NCBI GenBank assembly: GCA_003184365.1
Contig: NKYR01000113.1
Location: 1 to 64,000 of the forward strand
DNA from: Evernia prunastri
Lineage: Eukaryota; Ascomycota; Lecanoromycetes; Lecanorales; Parmeliaceae
Reading direction: 5' to 3'
Length of the DNA stretch: 64,000 nt
Shown here: in pieces, positions 41,855 through 54,200 of the stretch
How the letters are laid out: each line of letters opens with the position of its first letter
Numbering within the stretch: the stretch's first letter is position 1
Translations under genes and position numbers: made by a program
The notes under the pieces: generated by a model
What the model was told of the DNA's origin: nothing
Databases searched by the model: none
What the model saw: only the letters and a program-made list of their open reading frames with translations

Positions 41855-42937
41855 TCAGGTAGCGCTGAGGAGGGCAAGCGCACTTTCGAAGGCTTTGACG
41901 ACTTTGACGTCTGCAGAGATGTGGGAGAGTGTGGTTAGCGGCTGCAGGTAGTGGTGAGGGTGGAAGGGAGTAAGGGAAGGGAAGGGAAGGGAAAGAGGGG
42001 GAGGGAGGAGTGTCATACAGTGCAACCGCTTCTCCTCTAGGCTTTCTTCCTTCTGCTGTACGAATGCCATTCTCGTCCGTAGCCTGTCCATGCCTGATCA
42101 GCCAATCCTTCCCCTTCGTTCTCGGAATATGACCATCCTCGAGCAAAACCAACAAGAAAAAAATAGATAGATAGAGGGAGAGAAAGAGAACATACCGCTT
42201 CCCAGCCCTCTCCTCCTCACCCACACTGCCAGCCGCCGTCCACGCATTGAAAAGCTGCCATCCTTCCGTTAGCCCAATCCCTCAGTCCCCATCAAACAAC
42301 GCAGAATGCCTCCCCCTCTTCTCCCTCTCGTTACCAAGCAAACAAAAAACCAATCTCAAAAAAGAAACAAACCCACCTCAACCAACTCCCGAAACTCCCC
42401 CACCACCCCCTCCTCCACCCTTCTACACTCCTCCATCCTCTCCCAAAACCGCCCTTCCAACCCCTCCCAATCGAACCCCTCGATCTCCCCCTTCGCATCC
42501 TCCATGTCGTTCTTCTTATTCTTCCCGCCCACAAGTTCGACACCGTCCTCTGACACCGCACCGTCGTGGTCTCCAGCAGCAGCACCACCACCACCCATTC
42601 CATCCCTGTGATGCTGCCCGTGTGCGCCGTTCGCCCTCGTCTTCACCTTCTCAGCCTCGCTCCCGCTCTCGCTCATCGCGCCGGGCTGCAGGGAGGAGGA
42701 GCGGCGGGGGAAATCCGGGTTTGTGTTTGGGTTTTGGTTCGGGGACGGGGAGAGCTGGTGGGCGGAGGCTGCTTGGGCGGAGGTGGGGGTCGGGTTGGGG
42801 GAGAGGTTGGTCGTGGGTTTGTTGGGGGAAGTGTTGTGGGAGGAAGTGTTTTTATTGTTGTTGGGTGAAGTGACGGTATGAGGAGCGAGGCCGTATTTAG
42901 CCTTCGCTGCGTCGGAGTTCTTCTCTTCTTGCGACAT
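41855..42937 (-). CDS. Uncharacterised protein with disordered N-terminus and C-terminal coiled coil
   Basis: Coding complement join 41855-41910, 42019-42083, 42196-42254, 42377-42937 gives 246 aa. Introns of 108, 112 and 122 bp keep one frame throughout. Residues 1-140 are low-complexity, rich in Asn, Ser, Pro and Gly. The C-terminal ~100 residues are helical and charged (GRFWERMEECRRVEEGVVGE, then LFNAWTAAGS, RLRTRMAFVQQKEESLEEKR, and a last exon VKVVKAFESALALLSAT), as in a small coiled-coil complex subunit. I do not recognise the family. The consistent splicing and heptad-like pattern make it a real gene. It converges with CFT1. Confidence 0.65.
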
Positions 42938-44198
42938 GGTTCGACGGCGGTAGCTGCGATTGACGTTGGTAGCTGTGCTTGTCGTAGGTAGACGTGATTG
43001 ACGTAGAATTATACAACTCGCTGCTCACGCCCCGAGAGCTCCCCTCCCAAACCAACCAACCAAGCAAGACTGAACTCAACTCCCTTTCACCAGTCACAAT
43101 TGCGTCAAAACGACCGACAACACTTTAAGACCTCAACACCTCTTGACCTCTTGACCTCCAGACCTCAAAACCCCAGCAAAAGGGCCGCCGCACTGCTTAG
43201 GGTTGTTGTCGCTTGTCACATTGGCGTTCGAGTTTCGCGTAGAAAGGGAACCCAAACTTTGACGTAATTTAGCGCATGTAACAATACAACAATTAAAAAG
43301 AGCAAAAAATACATAAATCAACAAACGAGAAATCTCCGAATTCAACCACGCCAGAAATCATCGATTACATTTTTCCCCCCCCCCACAATAAGGACCGTCA
43401 ATTTCATCCACTCATATCAGAGATCATAAATCATAAACAGTGCTAGGTGTGTTGTTGATCTCTCCCTCCCTTCGTGGTAGGCTCAAAAGATTTTACCTCA
43501 TCTACGGTTGTGCGCGTATTAAAACACCTAACGGGGGGAGCTGCAGGTTCAGAAGCAATCCACAGAACCCCCTCTACCTTACATACACGTCACAGTCAAC
43601 AGCAGAGTACCTACTTATCAGATCGTTGTACCCATGCCGCAAATGTCAATCCAGATCCGACTGTCTACGAAAGCTACGAAAGTTACGAAAAGCTACCGTA
43701 ACTAGTACAGAACAAAAACTTGCTTCAGGCAACGTATGGATACAAACACCAACTACAGACTTGCATGGACGGTGATGCCCAGCTTTTCGAGTAAGTTAAG
43801 TCCAGCACGAGGGGATTTGGCACATTCAATCGCACATTCATTGGCACATTCATTATTGGCACATTCAAATGGGGGGATCTGCTCGCATCTGTACATTATA
43901 GAGAAATATAGAGGAAAACGGACTGCCTATCTAGTCCGACTCGAATTAAGTAGAACGCTCAAGGAGGTAGATAAGATGCTTGTGCACCTCCTGGAGTACA
44001 GAACGTCAAAAGATTTTGACATGTTTTCCTTCGTACTATAAAAGTCACGCTAAATCGAGAGATACCATCGTCGTTGAGATGCCCAGATGGCCTCCATAGC
44101 ATCTCGCTGCTCAAATACAATCCGAAGATATGCCCTGGGGAATACCGTTTTCGCTGACACCCAACGCCTTACAATTTCCATTGCTCATTTTCATCGCG
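42938..44198. other. Intergenic, no gene recognised
   Basis: 1.26 kb. A minisatellite of (T)GGCACATTCA units lies at about 43818-43868, and a C11 homopolymer near 43376-43386. Frames at 43440-44041 have no recognisable features. Confidence 0.5.
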
Positions 44199-45676
44199 TC
44201 ATCTTTGCCCGGCCTCGAGTTGACTCGGTGTTGCGTTGGCACCGCTGTTGATCTCCGGGGCTCCACCTCCAACGCTGTCATTACCAGGATTGTTGTTCCT
44301 CCTGAACGGATTTGACATGCTCGGCATGGAGGGAGTGATGCCACGCATTCTCGATCTCCAAGTGTTTGGCTCTGGAGTCTCAGCAGTCGTCGTGTTGTTG
44401 GTGTTCGAAGCAGCTGCGCGTTGATTGGCTGTCGGACGTCTTGACAGGCGACGCTGTGAAGGAAACCCGTAGCGATCTCGTGCATTGTCTTCTAGACCAA
44501 TGTTCAAGAAGCGGCCAGGGAGCAGAATCCTTGGCCTTCCGCTGCTATGTCCCATGAAGGCGTATTGAGGTGGATTGGGAACATCCCCTCTCGCACCAGC
44601 AGGGCGTCGGCCACCATGTCGATCAGCATCAGTGGCAGCCTCGCCTTCTGGGCGTGGCTTCGGTACGTAGTAGTCTGCTTTGCATAAGGGACAACATGCA
44701 CGACGGCTGGTCAGCCAGGGGTCAAGACAGCTGGCGTGGAATGCATGGCCACAGGTCAATCCTCGAACGTCGTCATCATCCTCGAGGGTATCTAAGCAGA
44801 TCGCACAAGCATCTCCAGGATTTGCTAGCATTTCGGTCGGAACAGCCATCTGGATTTGGTCGTCGTCGTCGAGCTCTTCCTGTTCTTGTATTTCCGCTGG
44901 GGTAGCGGCAGTAGGCGCAGCTTCAGGTGCTCCTTTAGCGTCCACGGTTGTAACTCCGGACTCTTTGTTCCTCGCGTCATTCATTTGCTGCTCTTCTGGG
45001 GTCGACACCGTCCCGACCGTCTGGAGAAAGTTGGTCCCGGGGCTTTTCGTAGATTGTGGACTATCCTTGTTCTCCTCCGGTATATGGCTTTCTGCAGGGG
45101 TTTCTGGCCTGTTCACTTCTTCTGATTTTCTTGCCATCGGTATCGCTCCATCGGCGTTTCTCAGACTGGCAGCCCGGCTTGCCGAAGGAGCGGCAACTCC
45201 ACCGGCAGTAGGTAGACCTTCTTCGGCACGTGTAGTCATCCATGCTTTGTATTTCATGAGAGGAAAGCGCTCGTTGACTTCCTCCATCGACATCAGCTTC
45301 TTCTCCCTTCTCCGTCTGTGCGCCCTGGGCATCGCAGTCATGTCTATTGGTTCGCCATTCTCGTCTTGTTGCGCCCGACGATTCCTCTGATTGTATCTGA
45401 AGCAATACTTGACTCCAACGATGATCCTGTAATTTCGGCGGTCAGCTCCCCATTGAAGGATGTAGTTCGAGAAGAGGGAACGATTAGAGGAATGAGGATG
45501 TGTTAGTGAACTGACCATAGATTCGTGAAGACAACACCGAAGCCGAGTGCTACGAAGAAGAGTAAGGGAGAGCTGGTCGGTCCTCCACCCCCGGAGCTGG
45601 CGGCTGATGATGTTGCTGCAGGAGGAGCGATAGCGGTGCTCGAAGAGAGGGGAGTCGTTGCTGCCGTGCTGGCCAT
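44199..45676 (-). CDS. Membrane-anchored RING-H2 E3 ubiquitin ligase
   Basis: Coding complement join 44199-45426, 45516-45676 gives 462 aa. The 89-bp intron (GTCAGT...TTACAG) splits a Trp codon inside the membrane helix. The N-terminus is Ser/Thr/Ala-rich, followed by one membrane segment (LLFFVALGFGVVFTNLWIIV) and a basic stop-transfer stretch. A RING-H2 finger lies around residues 285-330, with ligands in order CAIC, C-G-H, FHxxC and CPLC. The C-terminal third is disordered and Arg/Asn-rich. The layout of a short luminal part, one helix and a cytosolic RING-H2 is that of fungal membrane E3 ligases such as the yeast Tul1/Asi-like group, but no closer assignment is possible. It probably ubiquitinates membrane cargo. 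Confidence 0.85.
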
Positions 45677-46982
45677 GATTGCTGTGGTCTAAGTTGCAAG
45701 TGTGGCTTGATCTACTAAGTATCGGACTTGGTCGGTCGCGCCAATCATTCCAATTCAGTGGCGAGCTCCGTGGTCTTGCTTGAGGGATATAATCGGCCGA
45801 AGGAAGGCTTGAGGTCTTGCGACGTGGATCAGGTGTCTTGTGAGGGCCTTTTCTCTGCTACGTAGCTAAAAGGGCGCAGTCGTCATACAGCTCATTATAC
45901 GTGTCAGATCGGCCGTGGGATGATGAGATGATAGATTTGTTCTGTTGGAAGAAGGATCCAAGGTTGTGGATGGGAAGTGATGTGTGATACTTGAGGATGG
46001 TGACGAAGACGAGTCTGACAATTAGTGCCGTGATGTCCGAACAAGGGTGGTGGATCGAAGGCGGGGGAGCCGGGTCACAAATAAGCAAACATGATGCTGG
46101 AGCGGGTAGAGTAAGGTATGGAAGGACCGAGGGAACAACAATGAAGAAGAAGATGTATGATAAGTGAATGAGATCAACACACTGTCTACACGGTATATAA
46201 GTGTGGCAAGAACTGGATGAGTGTGTTAAGGAGGTAAAGTAAGTGAGGAACGGGAGACGGGATTATTGATGATTGATGATTGGGGCTTTGGGGCTGAAAA
46301 GGCTTGGTGGCGAACTGACTGGCGGCAATGGAAGGACTTAAGAAGATCAGCTGGGAAGCTTGTCCTTTTCTCTAGCCTCCATTAAGTTAGTCCTTCTTTT
46401 TTCGCATGTGCGGGAAATTCTCCCACCTAACGCGAGTCGGAAAACCCCTCCCCCTTTTACAAGGATAAAAGGCAAAAGTAAGCCCGGGCCTCCCCAAGAT
46501 CATCAGCCCTAGCACTGCAAACTAGAGCCTAGAACTGACCTGGAACTTGTTCTGAGCTCTAAGGTATGTATAAGATAGGTACTCTAGCAAGGGGCGACTC
46601 GCGAGTGAGGAGTAAGGTAAGGATTACCACTGCTGATGAGATGCCACTTGTCTTCATGCTATCTAAAACTACTTCATTCATATCAGCTTTCTCTACACGA
46701 GTAAGGTAAATTGAAGCAATCATCTACAACACTTCACCTTATTATTGAGCAAGCAAGTTGGAAAGCAAGGCTGGATTTTTGGCGGGGGTTGGACTCGGAG
46801 CGAATCGCAATTAACGAATTTCAATTGCACCTCTTCTTCTTCCGCCCCGTAAATCTTGTACCTAGCCTTGTTTCATCATCATCACCAGATCATCAAATCG
46901 CCAAGATTACTTATCATATCTCAAATCTAAAAGTATCCTTTATATCTCCCCTCCAAGCTTGATTATTCAACTCAGCGTCAGC
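45677..46982. other. Divergent intergenic region
   Basis: 1.3 kb between the RING gene and cyclophilin H, both transcribed outward. It must hold both promoters. No further gene was recognised. Confidence 0.5.
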
Positions 46983-47969
46983 ATGACCGACAGTGCCAAT
47001 CCTGTCGTCTTCTTCGACATCGCCCTGGGAGGTAAGACGGAGAGTAGTATCATTGCCTGCCCGTTTCATTTGGTACTAGGCTTCTTGTCTATGCATTTCT
47101 CTTTCCGAACAATGCACCTTCTCCCATCTCATCCTGCTCTTCCTGCACATTGGGACATTGGCAACGCTTCTGCGCACCACCCGCTTTCTCCTTCAGGCAG
47201 TATCAAAGCCTTCATCCTTACCTACACATCTCCTTTCGACCTCTACCAATGATGGGCGTCCCTAATTTGCCAATCTCACTCACGCATATCATGTGTCCAG
47301 GGGAGCCACTGGGTCGGGTGAAGATGGAACTCTTCGCCGACGTCACACCCAAAACCGCTGAGAACTTTCGCCAATACTGCACGGGTGAGAACAAGAATCC
47401 TCAAGGACGGCCGCAGGGCTATAAAGGCAGCAAGTTCCACCGGGTCGTAGGTTGAAGATAGCCCGTTTCCCTTTTCCGCTGAACGATGATGACCATGGAA
47501 TCTGATTAATCGCAGATCAGAGAGTTCATGATCCAGGGTGGAGACTTCCTCAATGGCGACGGCACGGGCAGTACCTGCATTTACGGCACAAAAGCTTTCG
47601 CCGACGAGAACTTCCAGCTGAAGCATGACACGCCCGGGTTGCTAAGTATGGCCGTTAGTAATCCACTTATGCAGACTTTGTCATACCCTTGCAGCGGATG
47701 CTCATGCCTCTTCAGAACTCCGGCAAAGACAGCAACGGCTGCCAATTTTTCATCACCACCGTATGCCTGCCTCTGTCAGACCTCGCAGCCCGCTTAGCTT
47801 ACTGAAAAGCATGTGTCAGGTTCCCACGCCGTTCCTGAACAACAAACATGTCGTCTTCGGCAAGGTTGTTGACGGGATGGATGTTGTGCACAAGGTCGAG
47901 AACACCCGAGTGAGAGGGGAGAGCAAGCCTGCGACAGATGTTACGATTGCACAGTGTGGTGAGATGTAG
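46983..47969 (+). CDS. Peptidyl-prolyl cis-trans isomerase H (cyclophilin H)
   Basis: Five exons: 46983-47031, 47301-47446, 47516-47653, 47716-47760, 47820-47969; 175 aa, matching the family length. It catalyses proline isomerisation and in other eukaryotes is the U4/U6-U5 snRNP cyclophilin. The start NPVVFFDIALGG, the block PLGRVKMELFADVTPKTAEN, the catalytic segment FHRVIREFMIQGGDF (with the active-site Arg) and ending DVTIAQCGEM are typical of PPIase H. The cyclosporin-contact Trp of cyclophilin A is absent from NNKHVVFGKVVDG, as in this subfamily. The first intron is long (269 bp) and all others are 59-69 bp. Confidence 0.92.
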
Positions 47970-49558
47970 ACTTGATCACAAATCCATGACGAAAAGGCTT
48001 CGCAGGTTCTACCAATGCGAGGAATACACAGACAAGTATTCCTAAGGATACCATCTGTCCACGGGACGATATGAGTAGCGGACAGCGACACGTTGTCCGT
48101 CACCAAGGCTTGCCATTATCCTATGCCATCGACCACTAGACGCTTCCAAGCCTTCGGTTATGCTCGCAGGTACCTCTCACAAAAGTTTCTAAAGACATAC
48201 CATCTCCACCTGCGCGAGTTCTCTTCAACTTTGAACCTCTCCAATTCCGTCTCGCTTAAATCCGTTATTGGCCTGCACGGTATCTCTTTTTTCGTTCACC
48301 ACACCACCCTTTCTCTACAAGAACCATTGTTGAGTAACAGGTAGTGAAGAATAAAGAAACGAAACAGAATGTTGCTACTAACATTCTAGTAACCTCTTGG
48401 TTCTTCGTTGGAGTATCAACGGCCAGGGCTCTTTTGCCTTGCTCTTCAGTCTACTTAGCCGCGACATCAATCGTTTCCTGTGACCAACCCCACACCAAAT
48501 TTTCCCCTTCTTCAGCTACGTTTTCTCTCAATGGTTGCCTTCTTCGAATTTTCGTTGAGACCTAGAGTTGTTTAGGCTGGTGAGGCTACCTGCGTCGCTG
48601 TAGCCACACTCAAAATTCGCCTTACAGTTCCTACAGGTCAAGTACGCCATGTAACTATATTCCTCCTTGGAGATTCAGATTATCTGCTTTAGGTCGTCAG
48701 CTATGCATGCTTTACGATCAACGATGACGAAGCGGTACACGAACACATCTTGCGAGACTTTGTCATTTAAGGTCTCCTGGCCTGCGTCTATGTTCTCTGA
48801 GCTGACAACCGTCTTTTGTATCCATCCTGCCCGAGTCAGTTATCATCACCCTTTGCAAATCCAGCTCAAGCGTGAACAATTTATACAATCGGAATAGTAT
48901 ACGCTCTGCCAGAAAGACACGGCAAGCTTTTCTGTAGGGAAGTTCCAGAGCATCTTCTCGGGAATATCTGCTTGATGATTGCTTGTCTATGTCCTGGTGA
49001 ATTTGTTCTCGGCATTCTCGTCTTGCTCCGAGCTCACTTGTTCAATCGACGCCCCTGCCTTCGCCCACGAGCAAAGCTGAGACATACTCCCGTTATGGCG
49101 CGCGGCTTACCGAAGAAAAGCAGGTCAAATGGTTCAAACCCTTCTTTAGGACCCGACTTTTATCAACAAGTCCTGGCACGACCACAAAGCAAAAGCTACT
49201 GATGGCCGACGCAGGGATGACATCGTGGCCGGCGGTTGTCGGCATTCTACGACGATCATTGATCAGTCACAATTTCTGGCATCCCGCAGCGGCTGCATTC
49301 CACAACTGCATCCCAAACAGTACTTCTGCATAGAGCTAAGTTTACTCGGAACACCACAAACGAACCAAACGAGCCAATCAGGGCGAAACCAGCTGGTCTC
49401 AACGCGTCAACATTTTGTGGGGGTCGACTCCCCCGGAGTCTTAAATTCCCCACAACCCATTCGACTGCTCGCCTCCCTTCAGCTCAGTCGCTCATGCTCC
49501 CCTGAGAGTTGTCCAGTCTCGCAGCGAAATCCCCAGCGTCATTATCTTCAACTCCACC
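47970..49558. other. Intergenic, 1.6 kb, no gene recognised
   Basis: Several short frames exist, but none has conserved features or a consistent intron structure. A plus-strand frame around 49030-49330 is open in a second reading but unsupported. Confidence 0.4.
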
Positions 49559-50075
49559 ATGGCCATATCCATCCGAACCACCCGCTCGCCGGGCTTGATG
49601 GCATCCACTCACCCGCTGAGCAGCATACTCGCCGCACCCCGCACCACCCCTCGAGTCCACGCCGCATCCGCACGGCTAGGCCTCCACCCAAGCCGGCCCT
49701 TCCACTCAACCACCCAAACACGCTCTTCCCCCCCCATCCAAGCCCACCCCCACCCCCTCCCCAACAGGCACCCCTCCAACACCCCCCAGCGACTCCTCCC
49801 CCATCGACATCGAGCAGCTGATCCCCAACTTCTCCTCCCTCGGCTTCAACGAGAAGCTCGCCCGGATCCAGTCGGCGAGGAGCTACCTCGCCGAGGACGT
49901 CCTCAAGAACGGGCCAAAATGGAACCCGGGGCGGTACGGCGCGCTGACGGAAGCACTGGCGCGGAAGGAGCGGGAGGTGTGGGATAAAGATCGGTGGTGG
50001 AAGAGGGCGTTTCGGAGCATTGCGTGGGGGCCGACGATTGTGGTGAATGCAGTTATCGCTGTGTTTTCTTCGTGA
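49559..50075 (+). pseudogene. Small mitochondrial-type membrane protein, frame broken in a C run
   Basis: From ATG 49559 the frame encodes a Ser/Arg-rich presequence ending RPFHSTTQTRSS, a typical mitochondrial targeting peptide with no acidic residues. After the homopolymer CCCCCCC near 49729-49735 the natural reading moves by one base. It continues as a Pro/Thr linker, then IDIEQLIPNFSSLGFNEKLA and WWKRAFRSIAWGPTIVVNAV, and ends at TGA 50073-50075. The last part is a hydrophobic C-terminal anchor. Joined, the product would be about 170 aa. A one-base indel in the C run (sequencing or real) is the simplest cause, since no good donor site exists for an intron. The family is not recognised. 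Confidence 0.55.
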
Positions 50076-50684
50076 GGGGGTGGCGGGTGGTGAGTGAAGG
50101 GTGGAGGGTGGAGGGTGGAGGGTGGAGGGTGGAGGGTGGAGAGGGAAGAAAGAGGGGGGATGAGGGGTGGAGGTTAGGGCGAGGGACGAGCATAGAGAAA
50201 CTACAATGAAGTGCGGTATCTAGCAATCGACGTATTTTGTCACGTGCCGCGTGAAAGCCAAGCGGAACAAGCCCAGTAAATACATTAAAAAAAGACTTTC
50301 GCACAGCACCTACTCTACTCTACTCTACTCTGCTCCACTCTACCCTCCGAACGAGAACATCTCCGCCCTCCACCACAACGGTCCCCCTTTTAGCAAAACA
50401 GTCCGAGCCTCCCCCGCCCCGCCCCGCCACTCCTTTCCCGCGCCGGAACCTGCCTACCTGCCCAACGTCTCCTCGGACGCGCCATCCCTGGCCAATTCCG
50501 GGTCGTGGCAAAAAATAAGCCCCCCCCCCCCCGCTTTGTCGCAACCGCAACACTACTAAGACCTGCGCTTTTTGCAGGCTGTTGTAAAACATATGCTGGG
50601 GGGGATTTCCGCCCGCTCCGTTCCAGCGCCTTTCGGGAGGAAGGAAACCCTTTGAAAAAAGAAAAAGGAACGATAAGCTGGATC

Positions 50685-50722
<38 letters not shown>

Positions 50723-51273
50723 GCGGCATGAGCTGACGGGGAACAAAGCAGATGTACGAGGCCGTGTGTGTTTGTCTTTTTGCAAACTGTGGCCCCGCAG
50801 CAGACCAACTTCGTCTTCGGCGGGCCGGATTGCAGATCCATTCGCGAAATATTGAAAATACCTACTCAACCCCGTAAAGACACACCACAGCAGTCACAAC
50901 AATCTTCCAACTCTCCGGCTCCGCAACAAACCCAGCCACCAAACAAACTCTCCTTCATCCAGCCTAAAAACTGACTACACGCCTCAACACCTTCACAGTG
51001 CGCCTCAATCAGCACAGTCACGGTCTGCACACACAACAACTCGGATTCTGAGCTTGGGGAAATAATTCCGTCACCATAACATCGACGTCTAAATCATCTA
51101 GTCTGAAGCGGCCCCATCAATCCAACCTGCGGTCTAAACGCCGCAAGCACAACCTTCCGAGCGCTGCTCTTCAGAGCAAGGACCACCAGCCCATGCATGT
51201 TAAGGTAAATGACAGATTTATACAGAAATCAATATGGACAAAGGTATCGTACAGTATAGAATTGCGTCAACGC
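50076..51273. other. Intergenic region with homopolymers and minisatellites
   Basis: It contains GGTGGAG tandem repeats (about 50099-50140), CTACT repeats (50310-50335), a C-rich run near 50521-50533 and a 31-base T tract (50686-50716). Open frames across these tracts are artefacts of composition. Confidence 0.6.
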
Positions 51274-54200
51274 TTACGTTTCCAGTGGACACATAAAGTC
51301 TGGACCAAGTCCTCCAGTCTCTCCGTCGTGCGTATTTCGTCCATCCTGCATCTTGACCAGACAAGCACGGTGGAACATGTGCCTGCATGAGAAGATCACG
51401 ACAGCTCCATCTTCATCGTCCCGGCCATCATTGATCTTTTCAGTCGTGGATTCAGAGATTGCCATATTTTCATCATTCCTGCTTATGCCTTTCCCCTTGC
51501 CGTTCTCATCCCTTAGTGTAGCCTTAGGAGGCCTCTTTTCAGTCCTCAATTGTTGTGCGATCTCTCTCTCTTCGTTGCTTCTTTGCCAAGCATCCCAGAT
51601 GTAGCCCCCTGCACCAGGACCCCATACCCGCTTGCCGCAGCCTTCGCACACCTGGCCCAAAGGCCTCCAGCCTCTTCTCCTCAGTTTGTCTGCCTCGCTT
51701 ACATGCACGAAAAGGTCTTTGTCAAGAAGCCGATTCGCCAGTGAGAGCAAAGACTCTTCATATGAGTACGCGGAGAAAATAGCACCAAGCACTGCTCGTA
51801 AGTTCGATAACGAAGGCGAAGAAAGTGACGCTCGGTCAAGGAACGCGCGCAGAATACGCAGAAAAGATACATCCGTACGACGATCGCCTTTACTGTGAGG
51901 AGCGCTGGTTGTGGCAAGCAGAGCTGTGAAGGTCTCCTGGACGGTTGTGTGCAAATCTGTAATCATCTTCGAGGAATTGGGACTCATTGGATTAGATTCA
52001 TGCTGTGAAGAGCCGTCTTCATCGATGCCCGCTGCACGGTCTTGCCTCTCTAAAACTTCAGTAACGTCCTTAGTAACCGCCACTACGGAGTCGATAAGAT
52101 CCAACCAAAGCTCTTCATCCAAGGACAATGCATCATGCAGAGCTTTAGCACTCTTCGCTCGTGACAAGACCGGTTTGCCTTTGTCGGCGGCTTTGCTTTG
52201 ACCTTGGCAGAGCCATACGCCGACTCGAGCATACTTTTGTACAGAGGCGATTAGGTCTCGTCCAGCCTCAACAGTGTTGCCTACATCTGGACTTTCATTG
52301 GCTCCGTCTATCAAGCCGAGTAGAGCAGACTCTAAGGTCTCGAAATGCCGGGTCAGACGATCAATGGCATCTCGGACTTTGCCATCTCGTGCCATGAGTA
52401 CCAAAGCGGCGTCAACAACACCGCTATCCTCCAGCGCTGGCAGAACTTCCTCTAATCGGAGGTCGCCGGTCTCAAGCTGCTCAATGTACTTGCTAACATG
52501 AGCCCGATTGAAGTCGCACATCAGTCGCACATATTGCTCTACGAAATCACGCTGGCGACCGACCGGTAGATTGATCTCTGCTTTCAGAGTAGATGGCTCG
52601 AGAACCGTCTGTAGATACTGGTATTGGGCACCTTCATCATCACTGAGTGTACCCAGTAAAACGCTGTGAAGATCTGGGGCGTAGGTGTCGATTGTGGATG
52701 CTGCTCTCTGGACATGGGCGGCAACAAGATCGTAGGCATGCTCCACTATCACATCACGGAAACCGTTAATCTGCTTTTCACTCAAGCCAGCGCTGGGTTT
52801 AAGACAGTCCGCAATACAATCGAAGACAGCATTTTGATTTTCGTAGTCTTCGAAGCATGTTTTCAGCAACTCGGCGAATTGCCGCTCCTGCTTATAGATC
52901 GATTTCAAGACTCGGAAAAAGCGAGCTTTGGAGATCAAAGGTATCAGTGATGTCAGGTCTGGTGGCTCATATATCGAGAGAAGATACTCGATGCTAAGCT
53001 GGCAGTCATCAGCAACCTCACTGGTTGGATATTGACAGAGGCCAATAAGTACTCGATGGAGTACATGACCAGGTAGTAGAATAAATTGAGGAAACTTTGG
53101 AAGATTCCGCGCTATAAACATGTCAAGGTAAATGGTGTCATCAGATTCGTAACTCGGAGGCGTCATCACTTCCAGCAGGATGCTAACAATCCATTGCCGG
53201 TTAACTGATAGACCGAACTTTTGCTCTTCCGTCAATTTTCCAGGTGTTTCATTGGCCATTTGATCTTGAGGACCGTTCAAGAAGCTATCTTCAAACGCTT
53301 CATTCAGCATGCTAAGGAAACTTGGCGCGTCGAAGTTGAGGATCCGTCTCAGGTTTTGGAATGAGGCTGTAGATCCGGGACGCGGCGACCGTGGGCTTCC
53401 CGGGGTAACAAGCCGAACTTCTTTGCTACTGCCAGAGAAAAAGAAGTGGTAGATCTCAGCTTTCGCCAAAGTTGCTGATTCATCGGGCATATTCTTGCCC
53501 GTCGGATAAGTACGACCGGTGAGTATATAGGATAGGTACGGAAAGATCTTCGAAGCGCTGTCTAACTCCAACTCTGCAAGAGACGGATCGACATCTGATT
53601 GAGAATTGTATTGGTGTTCCGCCAGGTTCAGTAGATCAGTCAAAGTGGTGGTGTAGTCATTGAGGGCTTGATTCCAGACATACAGCAGAGCATCGTAGAG
53701 ATGGTTTTTCCTACATAGCGTGGTAATCTGATCAAGGTCCATGGTCCGAGAGTCTAGATGACAGATCATCTGTTCGATACGCGCATTGAGCCCTCGCGCA
53801 GTGTAATAGCCTACTAGGTCTTTGATTACCACTGGGGATACGGCGCTGATCTCATCATCAATAATGTGAGGCTCAATTCTTTCAAGGAACACACCCTCGA
53901 CATCTCCGTCCTGATAGCAAGTGTAGACGTCCTCGAACAAGAAGTCAGTATCTTTCATGATGAGACAAGCTTTGATACAAGCGGATGCAAGCTCTTCGAG
54001 CTGCCTTCTTTCACCATCACCCCGATGCGTTGTTCTGTCCTTGCTGAAAGCATACCGAAGAGATGCTGAGATCATCTCTGATAATTTCTCCTGAACCAGA
54101 TTGTGTCTCAAAATGTCATCTTCAGGTAGACCAACGGCTACTTTGTTAGCTTCTCCGCTATAATAAGACGTCGCCAATCGAATTGCGGCGATGTAGCTAC

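Noticed and set aside
50099..50140. GGTGGAG repeats as telomeric sequence
   Set aside because: The unit is not TTAGGG or a known telomere variant, and the array is short and interior between genes.
50320..50869. Poly-Lys/poly-Phe frames across 50.7 kb
   Set aside because: They are created by the 31-base T tract and disappear in any reading that treats it as a homopolymer.
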